NCBI GenBank assembly: GCA_958510875.1
Contig: OY294067.1
Coordinates: forward strand, 199,270,524 to 199,334,523
From: Endomychus coccineus
Lineage: Eukaryota; Arthropoda; Insecta; Coleoptera; Endomychidae
Direction of reading: 5' to 3'
DNA length: 64,000 nt
Positions within the stretch are counted from its first letter, which is position 1; every line of letters begins with the position of its first letter. Positions 40,515 through 54,023 of this stretch are shown here, piece after piece. Made by a program: the position numbers and the translations under genes. The notes beneath the pieces were generated by a model. The model worked only from the letters and a program-made list of their open reading frames with translations. It ran no database searches and was not told the DNA's origin.

Positions 40515-42237
40515 AGGAAATAATAAATGAAACTACTTTGTTATACTATCACTGATATTTAATATAGTCGTTACTATAGTTTCAACACTAAACGTGTCAT
40601 CTTCAGACTGAACGAAGGTATGAATTTAACAAGTATTATATCTACTATATATAGGTTAAAGAAGGAATACAAACAAATTTTATGGCTATAGGAAATAGTT
40701 CTAGGAAAAACCAGAGAGGGGTAAAGTGATCAGGTGGTTCCGTGAGAGAACCTTAGTGGAGAGGGTATATTTACTAACGGACTTTAAATACGAAAATCAG
40801 GTTATTAATACATTGAAAAGATTACTGTAATATAAATCTAGTTGATCGCTAAGGATCTTATTATCATACATCTTCATTGCTTTGAAAATTCCTATTGACT
40901 CCAATATAATTAGTTTTGAAATTTTATCCTGTCTATGTAACATTTGGACATTACTCAAAATAGGAAAGATATGGCCTGTTTCTTAAATATGATTTGCAAA
41001 TGAAGAATCGGTCTTATTGATTTTAAAGGAACGAAAATGTTCTTTATATCTAACTGCTATGTTACGGCAAAATAACCTATGTATGATGTAAAACCTATCA
41101 CACTCTGAACAAGTTAGTTTATAAACTCCGGGACTTTTAAATTTGTCAGTTTTATATTTCGCATTGAACATAATATAAGATAATTTGTTTGGGGGCTTGA
41201 AGCTGATGGTCAGGTTATGATGGGATAACATGTTTGCAATTTTTTCGCTTACAGGACCAAAATAAGTTAAAGAAACTTATTTTAATGAGTTATCTTTGTC
41301 TTCCATAAAGGGATAAGTGCTATTGTAAATTAATTTTTGTATTTCTCTATCTATTAATTTAGAAATTACTTGAGGAACGAAACCGTTATTTGTAGCAATA
41401 ACTTTAATTGTATCTAATTCTTTACTAAGATTTTCTTGAGATAAGAGAAGGGAAAAGGCTCTATTTATCATTGAATGAAAAGCAGCTAGTTTATGACTAT
41501 AGGGGCTATGTAAAGAGGTACAAATTACTGTATCTGTGAAAATAGGTTTTCTGTAAATGTCGAATGAGATGCTATTATTATGATGTAATAATGTTAAGTC
41601 TAAGAAATTTATTTTGTGACCCTTTTCTGTCTCTAATGTGAATTTTATGTTGGGACAAATATTATTGATGAATGATAAGAAAGCATCTAACTGTCTAGAT
41701 GTACCTTTAAATAGGGCTAAAATATTGTCTAGGTATCTGTACCAAAATTGAATATGTTTTTTGTTATAGCAGAACTCATTATAGTATCTTCTTTGTGAGA
41801 AATAAAAATATCTGCGAGAAGTGGACTTAATGGAGAACCGATAGCTAATCCGTTATTTTGAGTATAAAATTTGTTATTAAACTGACAGTACTTTTGACTG
41901 AGGCATATATCGAATGCCTGTTCTATTTCTGATTTTATCGAAGGATTAATATGTGACTTTTCAAAGATATTTGTGACTAAATTCCGACATTCAATGGGAG
42001 GGATATTTGAAAACATATTAGAAACATCAAAGGATACCAAAATATCGTAGTTAGGTATAATTTTTGGTTTAATTTGTTTGTATTCCTTCTTCAACCTATA
42101 TATAGTAGATATGGTACTTGTAAATTCATACGTTCGTTTTCGTCTGAAGATGACACGTTTAGTATTGAAACTATAGTAACGACTATGATAAATATCAGTG
42201 ATAGTATAACAAAGTAGTTATATTTATTATTTCGTTA
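40515..42237 (-). mobile_element. Decayed Penelope-like element with inverted terminal repeats
   Basis: Outer arms 40515-40681 and 42071-42237 are inverted copies of each other (CTTTGTTATACTATCACTGA, AACGTGTCATCTTCAGAC, ATCTACTATATATAGGTT...). Between them, minus-strand Penelope coding sequence runs from 42094 to 40983. Inverted flanking repeats are a known layout for Penelope-like elements. Confidence 0.82.
40983..42094 (-). pseudogene. Penelope RT/GIY-YIG pseudogene
   Basis: Motif A DILVSFDVSNMFSNIP (about 42040), motif B GLAIGSPLSPLLADIFI (about 41840), then after a frameshift FWYRYLDNILALF (motif C, YVDD-like changed to YLDN, about 41745), FLDLTLL, FDIYRKPIFTDT. The nuclease remnant is GVYKLTCSECDRFYII (about 41120), where the usual YIGQT is altered. 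At least two frameshifts, no start. A family different from the 17849 copy. Confidence 0.85.
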
Positions 42238-42251
42238 AAATAATCACCCTT

Positions 42252-42887
42252 ATTCACTATAATTATTTCTTATTTATAGTGCTATCTACAGTAACTCTTT
42301 TATAGTTTATTAGTCAACAAGCAATATTAAGGTCTACAACAGAAGATTTTCTCGCAATGACATGATTTTCAACTATTCTTTTCTAACAAGCTGGGAACAT
42401 GGAATGGTATCTTCGCTTAGTTGGTCTCAATTTCCAGTTCCACAAGATAGATGACTTTCACCTATAGATGACAACATAGTCTTCACAAAATCATCAAAGT
42501 CTGATGCAGACACAATAACATTTGAAAATATTCAATCTCCAGATTGAAGATCGGAAATAGTTTTAATTTTTTATATCCAGAAATAGACGCTCAAGATGAG
42601 TCGATAACTTTATGTTCGATTTGGATAGAAATTTCAATATTGCTTTGCAAAAACATTCTCTGACTAATCGGCTGTGTTTAATTCAGCAAAACTAATAATA
42701 TTCCTGGGAATGATTAAAAAGATTGTTCTCATTCAACCAGCTGTTGAATGCGCTGATATTGTTTTTACAGACATAAAGATATTTCGAAGATCACCTCTTG
42801 CGAGAACGGAAACATAATCAGTAATGATTGCATACTTGTAGGGTTCACTATTATTATCTGTATGATGGGAAGATGACGATAAGTGTC
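42252..42887. other. No gene recognised
   Basis: AT-rich; short open frames only. Confidence 0.35.
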
Positions 42888-44659
42888 TCCTAATAAATGT
42901 GTTTGGGCCTCTAGAGGGCCCAATTTTGGCCTATGGACAAAGTCTTAGAGCAAACAGAGAAATACATCGGCTATTCAGATTTGAAACAACGTACGGAAAT
43001 TCGTTCACTATTCCAAGTTATAACGAATTTCATCATAAAAAACGCGGAATTTCATTTAGCGACTATAAACGAGGGTCGGTACAATGGATTCCGCGCGAGA
43101 AACTATACTTTTTTAAATGTTTTAAAATGCACCTGAATGCTTATGATTGTTTTGTGTGAATGTGAGTGTATGTAAACGTGTGGTGTATATGTGACCGTGA
43201 CATGATGTCATCATAGGGTGTTACATATCAAAATCATCATCCTCTGATATACTGATTTCTGACTCGGGGAAATTAGAATATTCTTCACCTTCACAATGCT
43301 TACATATGAGCTACAAGGTAATCCTAAATTTTTCACAAACATTTACCCGTACAATTTTATTCACAATCACGAGGGATTATTTTGAACAATTCATCGGGAC
43401 GTGCATTTTTATTGTTTGTATTGGAGTAAGTTCGTTCAGACTATTCCTCCAACCCCATTTCTTCGGATCAATGGTTTGATTACCGAACACGCTAACAATA
43501 TGTTAGCAGCATTATCGTATGTTCATATGGTTACCTTGTTGGAATCTTATGTAGAGTATGGAAGATCGGGAATTGTAATTTGTTGACAAATGCGTTAAAC
43601 AAAGAGCTCCCAATTTTTCATGCCAGCGAACGATTACATTATGCCAAGGCATCACAAGGTAACCATATGAAAATACGATGATGCTGCAAAGCAACATATT
43701 TTTAGGATTATTACCAAGTTCAGGTTTGGAAAGGTAATAAAACCATTGATCCAACGGAATGGGGTTGGAGAAATAGTCCGAATGGACTTACAAACAGTAA
43801 AAATGTACATCCCAATGAGTTGATCAAAATAATGTCTTGTGGTTGTATAAAAAAATGTACTGGTAAATGTTCGTGCTTAAAAATAGAACCACCTTGTAGC
43901 TCATTATGTAAGCATTGTTAAGGTAGAGAATGTTCTAATTGCCCCGAGCCAGAAATCAGTATATTAGATGATGATGATTTTGATAAGTGTATGGATGAAA
44001 ATAAACACGATGATGAAGATGATGACGATAACGATGATGTTATCAATGACAATTGCGACGATCAAATTTTATCAAACTTAGATGATGAAGCGGATCACGA
44101 TGATCCATATATCAATAATGATCATATTACATCATTAGCAATATATGCTGACAGTGATAACGGAAACTTAGGTTATTTTTGAATAATTAGACATATAGAT
44201 AATTTTCCAATGAATATGAAATGTAAAAGAAAAAAAAAATATAAATGTGAAAAAAAAACAAATTATTTATTAATCTTATTTTTTGTTTGTTTAAATATTG
44301 AAATTTGTTATGTAACACCCTATAATGACATCATGTCACGGTCACATATACACGTTCACACGTCTACATACACTCACACATTCACACAAAATGATAATAA
44401 GTATTCAGGTGCATTTTAAAACATTTAAAAAGTATTATTTCGCGGGAGGAATCTATTGTACCGGCCCTCGCTTATTGCCGCTAAATGAAATTCCGCGCTA
44501 GTTTTTATGATGAAATTCGTTATAACTTGAAATTGTGAACGAATTCCCGTACGCTGTTTCATACCTAAATAGCCGATGTATTTCTCTGTAGTTTGCTCCA
44601 AGACTTTGTTGATAGACTCAAAATTGGGCCCTTTAGAGGTCCAAACACATTTATTAGGA
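42888..44659. mobile_element. 1.77-kb fold-back element with decayed coding part
   Basis: TIR arms 42888-43229 and 44309-44659 begin TCCTAATAAATGTGTTTGG and are inverted copies over about 340 bp. The inversion continues inward: 43235-43300 matches 43890-43985 inverted, and 43435-43530 matches 43660-43785 inverted. The element is thus a large palindrome with an unpaired insert on the right (43990-44308). The coding part (+, about 43700-44180) is described separately. The family is not identified and no target duplication was found. Confidence 0.75.
43700..44182 (+). pseudogene. Cys-rich transposon protein fragment
   Basis: Reads DPTEWGWRNSPNGL, then a Cys-rich block (IMSCGCIKKCTGKCSCLKIE, PPCSSLCKHC, stop, ECSNCPEPE) and an Asp-rich tail (43991-44182, open frame). 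I know this WGW plus CxCxxxC pattern from many uncharacterised insect transposon proteins but cannot name its family. A nonsense codon follows the CKHC box. Confidence 0.55.
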
Positions 44660-46182
44660 TAGCTTCATTTCTACTCGACTCAAATCGATATGCTTGGATT
44701 TAAATAGTCGCTATGAAAATCTCTTAAAGAACGTAGAATTTGAATTCCGTGAAAAATGTCTAACCCCAAAAGATTTTAATTTTTAAGCTATCTTAAATTT
44801 TCAAAATGACGCCAAAGTTATGTCTTTAAACGAAAATGATTGAATTTCGGACATTGAGTGCAGAATAATAGAATATTTCGAATCAATTTGGTTTTAGATC
44901 GAGAACTTAAGTATTTCGTCTGGAATTCGTAAAACACAGATTTTTTTTTGGCCCAAAAAAATGAGGTAGGTCAAAATACCAGAAACCGAAAGAAGTGAAA
45001 TAAAAATACTATGTTTCCACCGAAACAGAATATGAAATAAACAAAAACTCTTTGACATATACTCCATTCTTCAATGTGCTAAAAAACAGAGTAAATGGAC
45101 CCTACCTTGGGCCCACGCCCTCTAATCGATTTCGGACCAGAGCCAAAAATCGTGTATTAATTTTCCCGAAAACTTTTGTTGAAACATTTTTCCATACAAC
45201 TCAAAGCTTTGTCTCAAAATGCAAAAAATTGAGGAAAGGCCATTTTTGCTTCCAAAATATGGTCATAGCTTTTTGAGGACAGGGTTAATGCAAATTTAAA
45301 CTACCCCATCGTTCTCAGTGTGTCAAAATACATAGAATAGACCGCAATTAGACCTCGCGGAAATTAGGACAAAAATCGTCGATTTTCCTCCTTAAATGCC
45401 TGGACTATTGACGGAACGCGCTATCCCTTTATCCGGTACCGCACCTGCTGGTGTGATCGGCAGTGAACGTGTTGTCATAATATTTCTCTCTACAATCGGC
45501 AATCGGCCAGATGATTAGCGCTTCAAATGACGCGCGAAACAGAGCGAATAGTGTCGAGTATTTCGACAATCCCTACTACTCAATATCTCAAAAACGGTCG
45601 TACCTCTTTTGAACTTTCAAGCCAGTAAGTTTCGACAATCATTCCATAATTTGTGTTAAGATTTCTGATAAGCAATGAAAGAGTTCACACTTTAACACTA
45701 TAAATAAGAAACAATCGCTCTTATCCACTAACAATACTGTTCTGTTTACTCTGATGATGGCTACTTGGTAGCTGAAAGGTCCTAAGTACTTGACAGTATT
45801 TCAATTTTATAAGTATGATAGTTCCTTATTCATAGGGTCCAAATTTTGAGTGGATTGCATTTATCATTTGGCCGCTACACGAGAACATACTTCATGCCAT
45901 ATAACTCGATTCAAGATTAAATGGCAAAAATTAACAAATATAACATGTGTTGGCAATGTCCGTCTTTCTAGTCGATTCCTCATGGATGATCTCTCTCAAA
46001 TAAGCCTTCCTTATTCCGAATTATCTCGTATTGCTCTATTACTATTTGTTCAAGATTTCTCTCATTTTCAATTCGCACCTAGTTCATTTAAATAACTCCA
46101 TGGAACAGAATCTGAGGATTGTTAGCCAGGTTAACGAGGAGGCCACGCAACTGTACGGCATTATCCTCTTTTGAGGGTTAAT
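44660..46182. other. No gene recognised
   Basis: Small open frames at 45052-45276 and 45850-46095 show no motif. Confidence 0.35.
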
Positions 46183-46640
46183 CTAACTAAAATGAGGAGG
46201 TGCTCCATCATGCATAAACCAAATTACTGATCTATTTGCGTATGGTACATTAACTATCAGATCTGTAAGGTCGTTCTCCAATAAATTGAAATATGTTTCA
46301 CCATTCAAGTGAGGAGGAATTATAAAAGGTCCGTTCCCACCATTTTCGAATAGATTTTCCATGAAAATGTTTTTTTTGAAAAAAAATGTAAGAATACTTT
46401 TTTGAAGCAAAATTTTCCCAAAAACCTATAATTAGTTTCAGAATAAAATAAAATGATGCGATCCAAAATAAAGCAGAAAATGTGTTGCAAGTTCCCCGTA
46501 CCGTCGCTTCTGTTAAGAAGCTTCGTCGACCGGTACCTACCATATAAAAAATTTTGCATCGATAAAGCCAAATTACCAAAACTGAAAGCTTGGCATGTTA
46601 TGGTTCCTGAGTCATAAAACGAAAAACATCTTCCAGTCTT
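46183..46640 (-). pseudogene. Mariner/Tc1-like transposase remnant
   Basis: The minus strand at 46183-46410 ends IIPPHLNGETYFNLLEND, then VIWFMHDGAPPHFS. The DGAPPH box holds the second catalytic Asp of a large insect group of mariner-like transposases with DUF4817-type N-termini. Upstream (about 46500-46560), FLTEATVRGTCNTFSALFW may be the N-terminal helix-turn-helix. Frame breaks separate the parts. Confidence 0.65.
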
Positions 46641-47332
46641 CATCTTTGAAGCTCCGTAGGCTCTTTATTGGAACATTTCCGGACTTGATTTGATATAAAT
46701 TTTTCTTATTTTCTTAGTTTGGCATATGAAATTCCGGATATGCTATATAGACATCTAGATATGGATCACCTTCCGCATAAAAGAAAACAAAATCAGTAAA
46801 GATTTAATTCCTATGGGCCTCATTATCATTATCTGGATGAAGGGAAGGAAACGGGCAGACGATAAGCTCCCCGAATAACCGTTTTTTTGATAACTGGGGA
46901 ATTTCCTACTCGGGACATTTTTGTTTTCCAGAATTACAGCTGCTGTCCTGATTCACAACAGTTTCAATAAAATGGAGAAGGGCATACAGTGGATTTGTCG
47001 TAGGAATCGGTTGGAATGTATAAATGAGGGTGATGGCACTATATAAAGGAATATTAAAAAATTAATCAATAACCGAAGAAATATAATAAACTATTTAACT
47101 AGCTTGATGAACAACTTGTTCTATCGAAAATAATTTTAAAGTAAAAAAAGCAACTCTAGAGCACAAACAATTAAAATTAATCTAGAAATTAATATTGAAA
47201 TTAAATCTTTAAATATCATTTATAGATAAATTCACTTACAGATTCTAAATCTACTATGCGAATCGGACATAATAACATATTACTCCATCTATACATTTTG
47301 ACCAATAATAATAAAGATTCTTGACCCAGTAT
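46641..47332. other. No gene recognised
   Basis: AT-rich, no motif. Confidence 0.35.
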
Positions 47333-47333
47333 G

Positions 47334-47459
47334 AATTATATATGAAAATTCTCGGGAAATATGTCACATTACACTCTGTTTTACCACCCTGTTTTTGAGA
47401 CGAAAATTTGAAACAGAGTGTAATGTGACCTATTTCCCGAAAATTTTCATATATAATTT
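47334..47459. repeat. Short palindromic fold-back (MITE-like)
   Basis: Arms AATTATATATGAAAATTCTC...CACATTACACTCTGTTT and its reverse complement (AAACAGAGTGTAATGTGAC...) pair over about 50 bp around a loop of about 30 bp. Confidence 0.85.
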
Positions 47460-48518
<1,059 letters not shown>

Positions 48519-49063
48519 TCTTTTGTTGATATTCTTGAACCATTTGTAATATTTTTATGTTTTCTTGGTATATTGGTTCGTATATATACTGATAATGGAA
48601 TAAAAATTCTGTTTTGACGTTTCGACAACGTTTATTGCCTTTATCAAAATTGTTAATTGAATTAGTGTTTCCATGTAATTTAGAAAAGAATAGATGATTT
48701 CGATTAATGGAATGCGTCTGCAGCCGACTTGTGTTTTAAGATCCAATTAAAACTGCAGAAAACATTGGATCGGTTGTGTGTGAAAGAGTAATGTATGGCT
48801 AACTACAATTTGAAATAGATTGAATTTGATTAAATACAAGACATTCCAATATTGTACAATTATAAATATCTATGAATTATTGTATGAATTAGTTACTCTA
48901 TGATAAATATTTCTATCATAACTATTCAAGTTTAAGATAATTCTATGGAATTTAACCTCAAAATTGTTACTCTATAGTGTCATAGTTAAATAATACTTCA
49001 TCTTTTTTAGGTTGAATTTTAAATAGACAATGGAAAGTGGCACTTCAAATTAATAAAATTTTG

Positions 49064-49267
49064 TTAAGTTTGAATTAGATTATTGTACAGTTTCGAAAGA
49101 TTGGAATCTATTTTGTCATTTACACAATTGTTCTCTTTAATTTGAATAGATTCTAATATCAAACGTTTGTTGTCGTTTGTTTCAATATTCAAAATTTTTG
49201 TATTGTTGTAGTCGAAAGTATGGTTAGTGTCTTTCACATGTTTATTGAGCGCAGTTGATGAATTTTT
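49064..49267 (-). pseudogene. Penelope GIY-YIG C-terminus (left arm)
   Basis: Reverse complement of the 49295-49498 frame with a few changes (one near 49190 in the ILNI region). Ends at the TAA complement at 49064. Confidence 0.75.
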
Positions 49268-49294
49268 GGTATATTAAATGGCCACAAATATACC

Positions 49295-49498
49295 AAAAAT
49301 TCATCAACTGCGCTCAATAAACATGTGAAAGACACTAACCATACTTTCGACTACAACAATACACAAATTTTAAATATTGAAACAAACGACAACAAACGTT
49401 TGATATTAGAATCTATTCAAATTAAAAAGAACAATTGTGTAAATGACAAAATAGATTCCAATCTTTCGAAACTGTACAATAATCTAATTCAAACTTAA
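49295..49498 (+). pseudogene. Penelope GIY-YIG C-terminus (right arm)
   Basis: A 67-codon frame with TAA reads STALNKHVKDTNHTFDYNN, then KRLILESIQIKKNNCVND and LSKLYNNLIQT: the last helices of a Penelope GIY-YIG nuclease (family xALxxHVxxTGHxFxxxx...KRxxxEsxxI). The RT part is absent. Confidence 0.78.
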
Positions 49499-49998
49499 TA
49501 AAATTTTATTAATTTGAAGTGCCACTTTCCATTGTCTATTTAAAATTCAACTAAATTATTTAACTATGACACTATAGAGTAACAATTTTGAGGTTAAATT
49601 CCATAGAATTATCTTAAACTTGAATAGTTATGATAGAAATACTTATCATAGAGTAACTAATTCATACAATAATTCATAGATATTTATAATTGTACATTAT
49701 TGGAATGTCTTGTATTTAATCAAATTCAATCTATTTCAAATTGTAGTTAGCCATACATTACTCTTTCACACACAACCGATCCAATGTTTTCTGCAGTTTT
49801 AATTGGATCTTAAAACACAAGTCGGCTGCAGACGCATTTCATTAATCGAAATCATCTATTCTTTTCTAAATTACATGGAAACACTAATTCAATTAACAAT
49901 TTTGATAAAGGCAATAAACGTTGTCGAAACGTCAAAACAGAATTTTTATTTCATTATCAGTATATATACGAACCAATATACCAAGAAAACATACAAAA

Positions 49999-49999
<1 letters not shown>

Positions 50000-50084
<85 letters not shown>

Positions 50085-50228
50085 ATGTTTTCTTGGTATA
50101 TTGGTTCGTATATATACTGATAATGAAATAAAAATTATCAGTATATATACGAACCAATATACCAAGAAAACATACAAATATTACAAATGGTTCAAGAATA
50201 TCAACAAAAGAATATATATATATATATA
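50000..50228. repeat. (TA)n array and 99-bp palindrome of Penelope tails
   Basis: (TA)n at 50002-50080. Then TTTGTATGTTTTCTTGGTAT...ATTATCAG and its reverse complement meet within AATAAAAATTATC at 50080-50180, followed by the outermost tail (ACAAATGGTTCAAGAATATC) and a short TA run. Confidence 0.9.
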
Positions 50229-50924
50229 GTCGCGCCAGAAAAACCTAAAAGGTGGTTAACCAAAGCTACTCCTCCCCTCCGGTCGGTAAGTCTGATTACA
50301 GTTTGAACCAGAAGTAGTAACCTACTGATAGAGAGAACTTAAGTAACTTTCTTTCGACAAAGGTATAAGTTTTAAATTTGCTTAAATAGAAAAAAAACTT
50401 TTTTTGTTTTCGACGCCTTGTAGATCCAAAACATGTAACTTGTGATAAAAACAATAATTTTCCTACCCAGCTTACATAGAGCATTTTAACTTCCTCAACC
50501 CCAAAAAAGAAAACGAAGCATTGAATATGATTAGCCATCAACAATATTGAAATTATAAGCAACTAATTAATAGAAGAAAGCGGAATTTAACTTACTCAAG
50601 TACGTACCCCTTTATAAAAGATTCTAATTCATCATTATAATGATGTATCCCTAACATAATATGGTTCTATAAGTGAAATAACATTTGATATATTTTTGAA
50701 ACATATTTTAAACGTTACATTGAAACTTAAATAAATTATTTCATATTCTGTTCATTCCTAAAAATGATACAAATAAGGTACATAAACTTGAAGTTTTCAA
50801 ATTAGAATGTCCAGTGTGAATTGACAACTTTGAAGCATAAACTGACCAAAAAAGCAGTTGAGTGGCTGTCATTCCAAAAAGTTTAAAAAAACTTCAAGGA
50901 AGTCTCGTCATTCAATTTATGTTA
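50229..50924. other. Dispersed repeat piece, then no gene
   Basis: 50229-50292 is the same repeat as 21004-21068. 50296-50924 is AT-rich without recognisable coding. Confidence 0.4.
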
Positions 50925-51425
50925 CTTATAGTTATTATTGCGTTTGACTTGGAAGTAACAGTGTGTGTGTTGTAACGGATATACCTATAGAGCTGAGATT
51001 GCAATATTGTTCTGACAATAAATGAAAATGGGAATATTCTGAAATTTTGCTGTGTCCATCAACATTCCCAACATAATCATAAGCTATAGCTTGCTTCGAA
51101 TTATTGCGTCTGAATACCTACACTCAGAATATTACATAAAAGTAAAATGAAATCACATCTCCTCTGTTATTCAGCTTTTTATTTCCTATCGTCATATTGA
51201 ATGTATTTCTCTCCATATGCATTCTGAATTAAACTGGTAGATTAATTAGTTGATCTTTTGCCCAAACTGATATTTGTTGACCTTGGCATAACCCTACAAA
51301 CTAATTTTGGTCATGATTTTATGATGAAATCTAGTTTTGGTCAATTGTTAAATTTTTGAGGAAATACTACAGATAGTCACTTTATAGTAGGATTAACAAT
51401 CTCGATTATAGTTATCTGAACTAGA
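50925..51425 (+). repeat. Direct repeat copy 1 flanking a LINE scrap
   Basis: Shares with 51693-52262, in order, ACTTATAGTTATTAT, GAGCTGA, TTGTTCTGA.AATAAAT, ATATTCTGAAAT, TTGAATGTATTTCT, AGATT.ATT and, at the end, CAATCTCGATTATAGTT. Moderately diverged. Confidence 0.65.
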
Positions 51426-51692
51426 TGTACATACCACTAACCAAATGATGTACAATGATAAACAAATTGCTAATGAATTCAATGAGTTCTTTATAAATGT
51501 AGGTCTTAAGATGGCAGAGAAATTTGATAATACGCAAAAATATAATAACAATCAAATTAATTATAACAATGATACAATATTTATTGCTCCAACAGATACA
51601 TATGAAATTTCAAACATAATTCGATGAATGAACATTAAAAAATAAGTTGATAGGATATCAATTGAAAGTATTAAAGTAGTTGCAGAAGTACT
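51426..51692 (+). pseudogene. LINE ORF2 fragment (before the RT core)
   Basis: The frame at 51445-51627 reads KQIANEFNEFFINVGLKMAE, the linker between endonuclease and RT of jockey/CR1-type LINEs (family xxIAxxFNxYFxxIGxxLA). It is followed, after a frame break, by DRISIESIKVV (family DGIsxxxLKxxA). No further RT. Confidence 0.6.
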
Positions 51693-52262
51693 ACTTATAG
51701 TTATTATCGTGTCCTGCAGTTTGGCTTGGTTGCATGGAAGCAGCAGTGTATGGTCTAACAGATATATGGAGCTGACAAGGTTGTTCTGAGAATAAATAAA
51801 AACTTGAATATTTGAAACTGGAAATATTCTGAAATAATTGCTATGTTCATCAATATCCCCCACACATACAATATTGCTTCCTTCAAATTACTACATGCGA
51901 ACACCTATGCTGAAAGTATTATATACAAATAAAATGGAAACATACATAAAGTCTGATAATATTGTTCAAAATATCATACATTCTGAATTTCTTCTAGCTT
52001 CTTATTCAGCTTTTCAATCCTTTTTATTTGTTATATTGAATGTATTTCTATCAAAATGTATTCTTAATCAACAGGTAGATTGGTTAACCTTCTTCTCGAA
52101 CTGAATTTTGTGGAGAACTTCATTTTGATGACTTCAACATAAGCCTGGAAACTCATTTGAGTCATGAGTTTTTTGCAATTATCTCGATTTTGAGGAAACT
52201 GAATAGTTAAAAACAATTTAAGAGTAAGATTGACAATCTCGATTATAGTTTTCTGAACTAGA
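51693..52262 (+). repeat. Direct repeat copy 2 flanking a LINE scrap
   Basis: Partner of 50925-51425. The LINE frame runs into its start, so the repeat may represent LINE sequence duplicated in tandem. Confidence 0.6.
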
Positions 52263-52986
52263 ATTAGGTACTGCTAGAGTTGAACAAATCGAAGAACGTT
52301 ATGAAATATAAAGTTCACTACTTCTACAGACAATGCTCCTAAAGCTATGGAGATGAACCAGCTGCTGTAGCAGCACTTAGATGTTGTTTGTAAGGTATAA
52401 TATAACTCGAAATTTGATCCAATTTCACTATAAGTACAATATTGAACCCAATTTCTTGGCACTGCAATACACTGTCTGTTCTAATTTGCACAGGTTGCCC
52501 AGCCACTGTCAAGCATGAAGAAGTGGTATTTTCATAGTTATATAGGTTCTAGAAATATTATTCACTATTCAACTGAAGAAACACAAAATAAAATAACCTA
52601 TGACAGCTAGTTCGGAAGGTACCACTTGATGTAATATCTTCTTGCATATCTTCTGTTGAGGTAAGGACTGGAGTGATGTCCATTCCTGTACTAGCGCCTG
52701 GAACGTTATCTATTGTTTACCATGATAAAGTAATTGGAATGATGTTTCAGAAATGTTGGTATATTTTCTGTTCCTTCCTCAATTAGTAGATACTTATTAC
52801 GTAGATCCAGCAATCACTATTGAACATTACACATTACTTATTCAAAATCCAAATATAATAAACACCTAAGGAGACAGTAAGATTAATAATAACAAACAGA
52901 ATAGAATACATAGTTGTTGTGTTGTTGACTGAAAAGTTGAATTAGGTTAGGTATCGATGATTTTAAAAATGTCAATTAGGTTGTAG
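52263..52986. other. No gene recognised
   Basis: AT-rich. Its last eight bases (GGTTGTAG) are the target duplication of the next element. Confidence 0.4.
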
Positions 52987-53768
52987 TAGGGATGTGCGAT
53001 ACACTCGAAAGTATCGATATAAGGTATCGATACGGATCGGAACGTAAAATATCGATACAGTAAAATATCGTAAGTTAAAGGATCGATACTCCAAATATCG
53101 ATACCTAACGATCCGGGATTTTTAGGACGTCAGCGCTCTGCGGTACTGTTATTCTATAACAGAATATAGTGAAAAGTTTAATAAAATATACTCCGCATTA
53201 GTCCGCATTATAATCAAGAGAGGAGAATGGAGAAAGAAAAAAAACACGATTGAAAATTTCAACGTAATCTAATTTAGTAACAGACTAAAGTATAAGAAAA
53301 TACATATTCTAATTTGAATGTTCCACATATTTAATTGTAAAGAATTTAGAAATAGCAATTTTGACAATCTTTTACCAGTCAACCTATTCCGGCTTTGCGC
53401 CATTATATGTCCAGCCTTAGAAAACAGGCGCTAAGATGGAACAGATGTGCCAACCACTGACACATATTTTATGGCAATTTCTCCTGAGAAACTTTTTTTT
53501 TTGAATATGAAGTAAAACGCAGATCTGTAATTCCATACTTATTATATTATAACAATATTTTGTTTTGTGGTCTAGGATAGTACTATATCTAGTTGACGCT
53601 AGATGTCATCAGTCGATTAACACCGACCGATCCGGGAAAATGGCGATACGTACTAAATAAGTATCGATACACAATATATCGAAGAGTAAAGTATCGATAC
53701 GAAATATCGTGTATCGCTTCTAATAGGATCGATACTTCCGAGTATCGATACAGTATCGAACATCCCTA
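52987..53768 (-). mobile_element. Non-autonomous hAT element, 782 bp
   Basis: Ends TAGGGATGTGCGATAC and, inverted, TAGGGATGTTCGATAC. It is flanked by a perfect 8-bp duplication GGTTGTAG (52979-52986 and 53769-53776), as in hAT insertions. Subterminal regions are full of GTATCGATAC motifs, likely transposase-binding sites. Inside is the 3' end of a transposase, so this is a deletion derivative that keeps both ends. Confidence 0.95.
53330..53485 (-). pseudogene. hAT transposase C-terminal dimerisation domain remnant
   Basis: The minus strand reads IKYVSVVGTSVPS, a stop, RLFSKAGHIMAQSRNRLTGK, then LLFLNSL: the hAT dimerisation region (family SVPSERxFSxAGxIxxxxRxRL), with Glu replaced by a stop. 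Confidence 0.85.
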
Positions 53769-54023
53769 GGTTGTAGTCACTTTAGGTATGATATCTATTG
53801 AAATATATAAGAACCAGGATGCTGTCATTTGAATAAGAACTGTCAAGTGACTGCCAACCATAGCAGTACTAACCTACAATCTTTACTTCAAAAAACGACT
53901 GAACTTCAGATGAATGTGCGTGAATAGTTGATCTATGGTAGGGCATCGAATCGCATTGTGTTCATCAATGATCTACTATCCTTTCAGAGGTTTATATTTA
54001 CAAAAATATAAAAATCTAATAGG

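Larger units (their letters stand above)
48551..49999. repeat. 1.45-kb near-perfect palindrome of two Penelope 3' ends
   Basis: Left arm 48551-49275 and right arm 49276-49999 are reverse complements. The centre is around 49275 with almost no spacer (TTTTTGGTATATT...AAATATACCAAAAA). Each arm holds a Penelope GIY-YIG C-terminus, the 3' UTR, the GTTGTCGAAACGTCAAAACAG tail and TATACGAACCAATATACCAA, then (TA)n outside. Two 5'-truncated copies are fused head to head. Confidence 0.92.
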
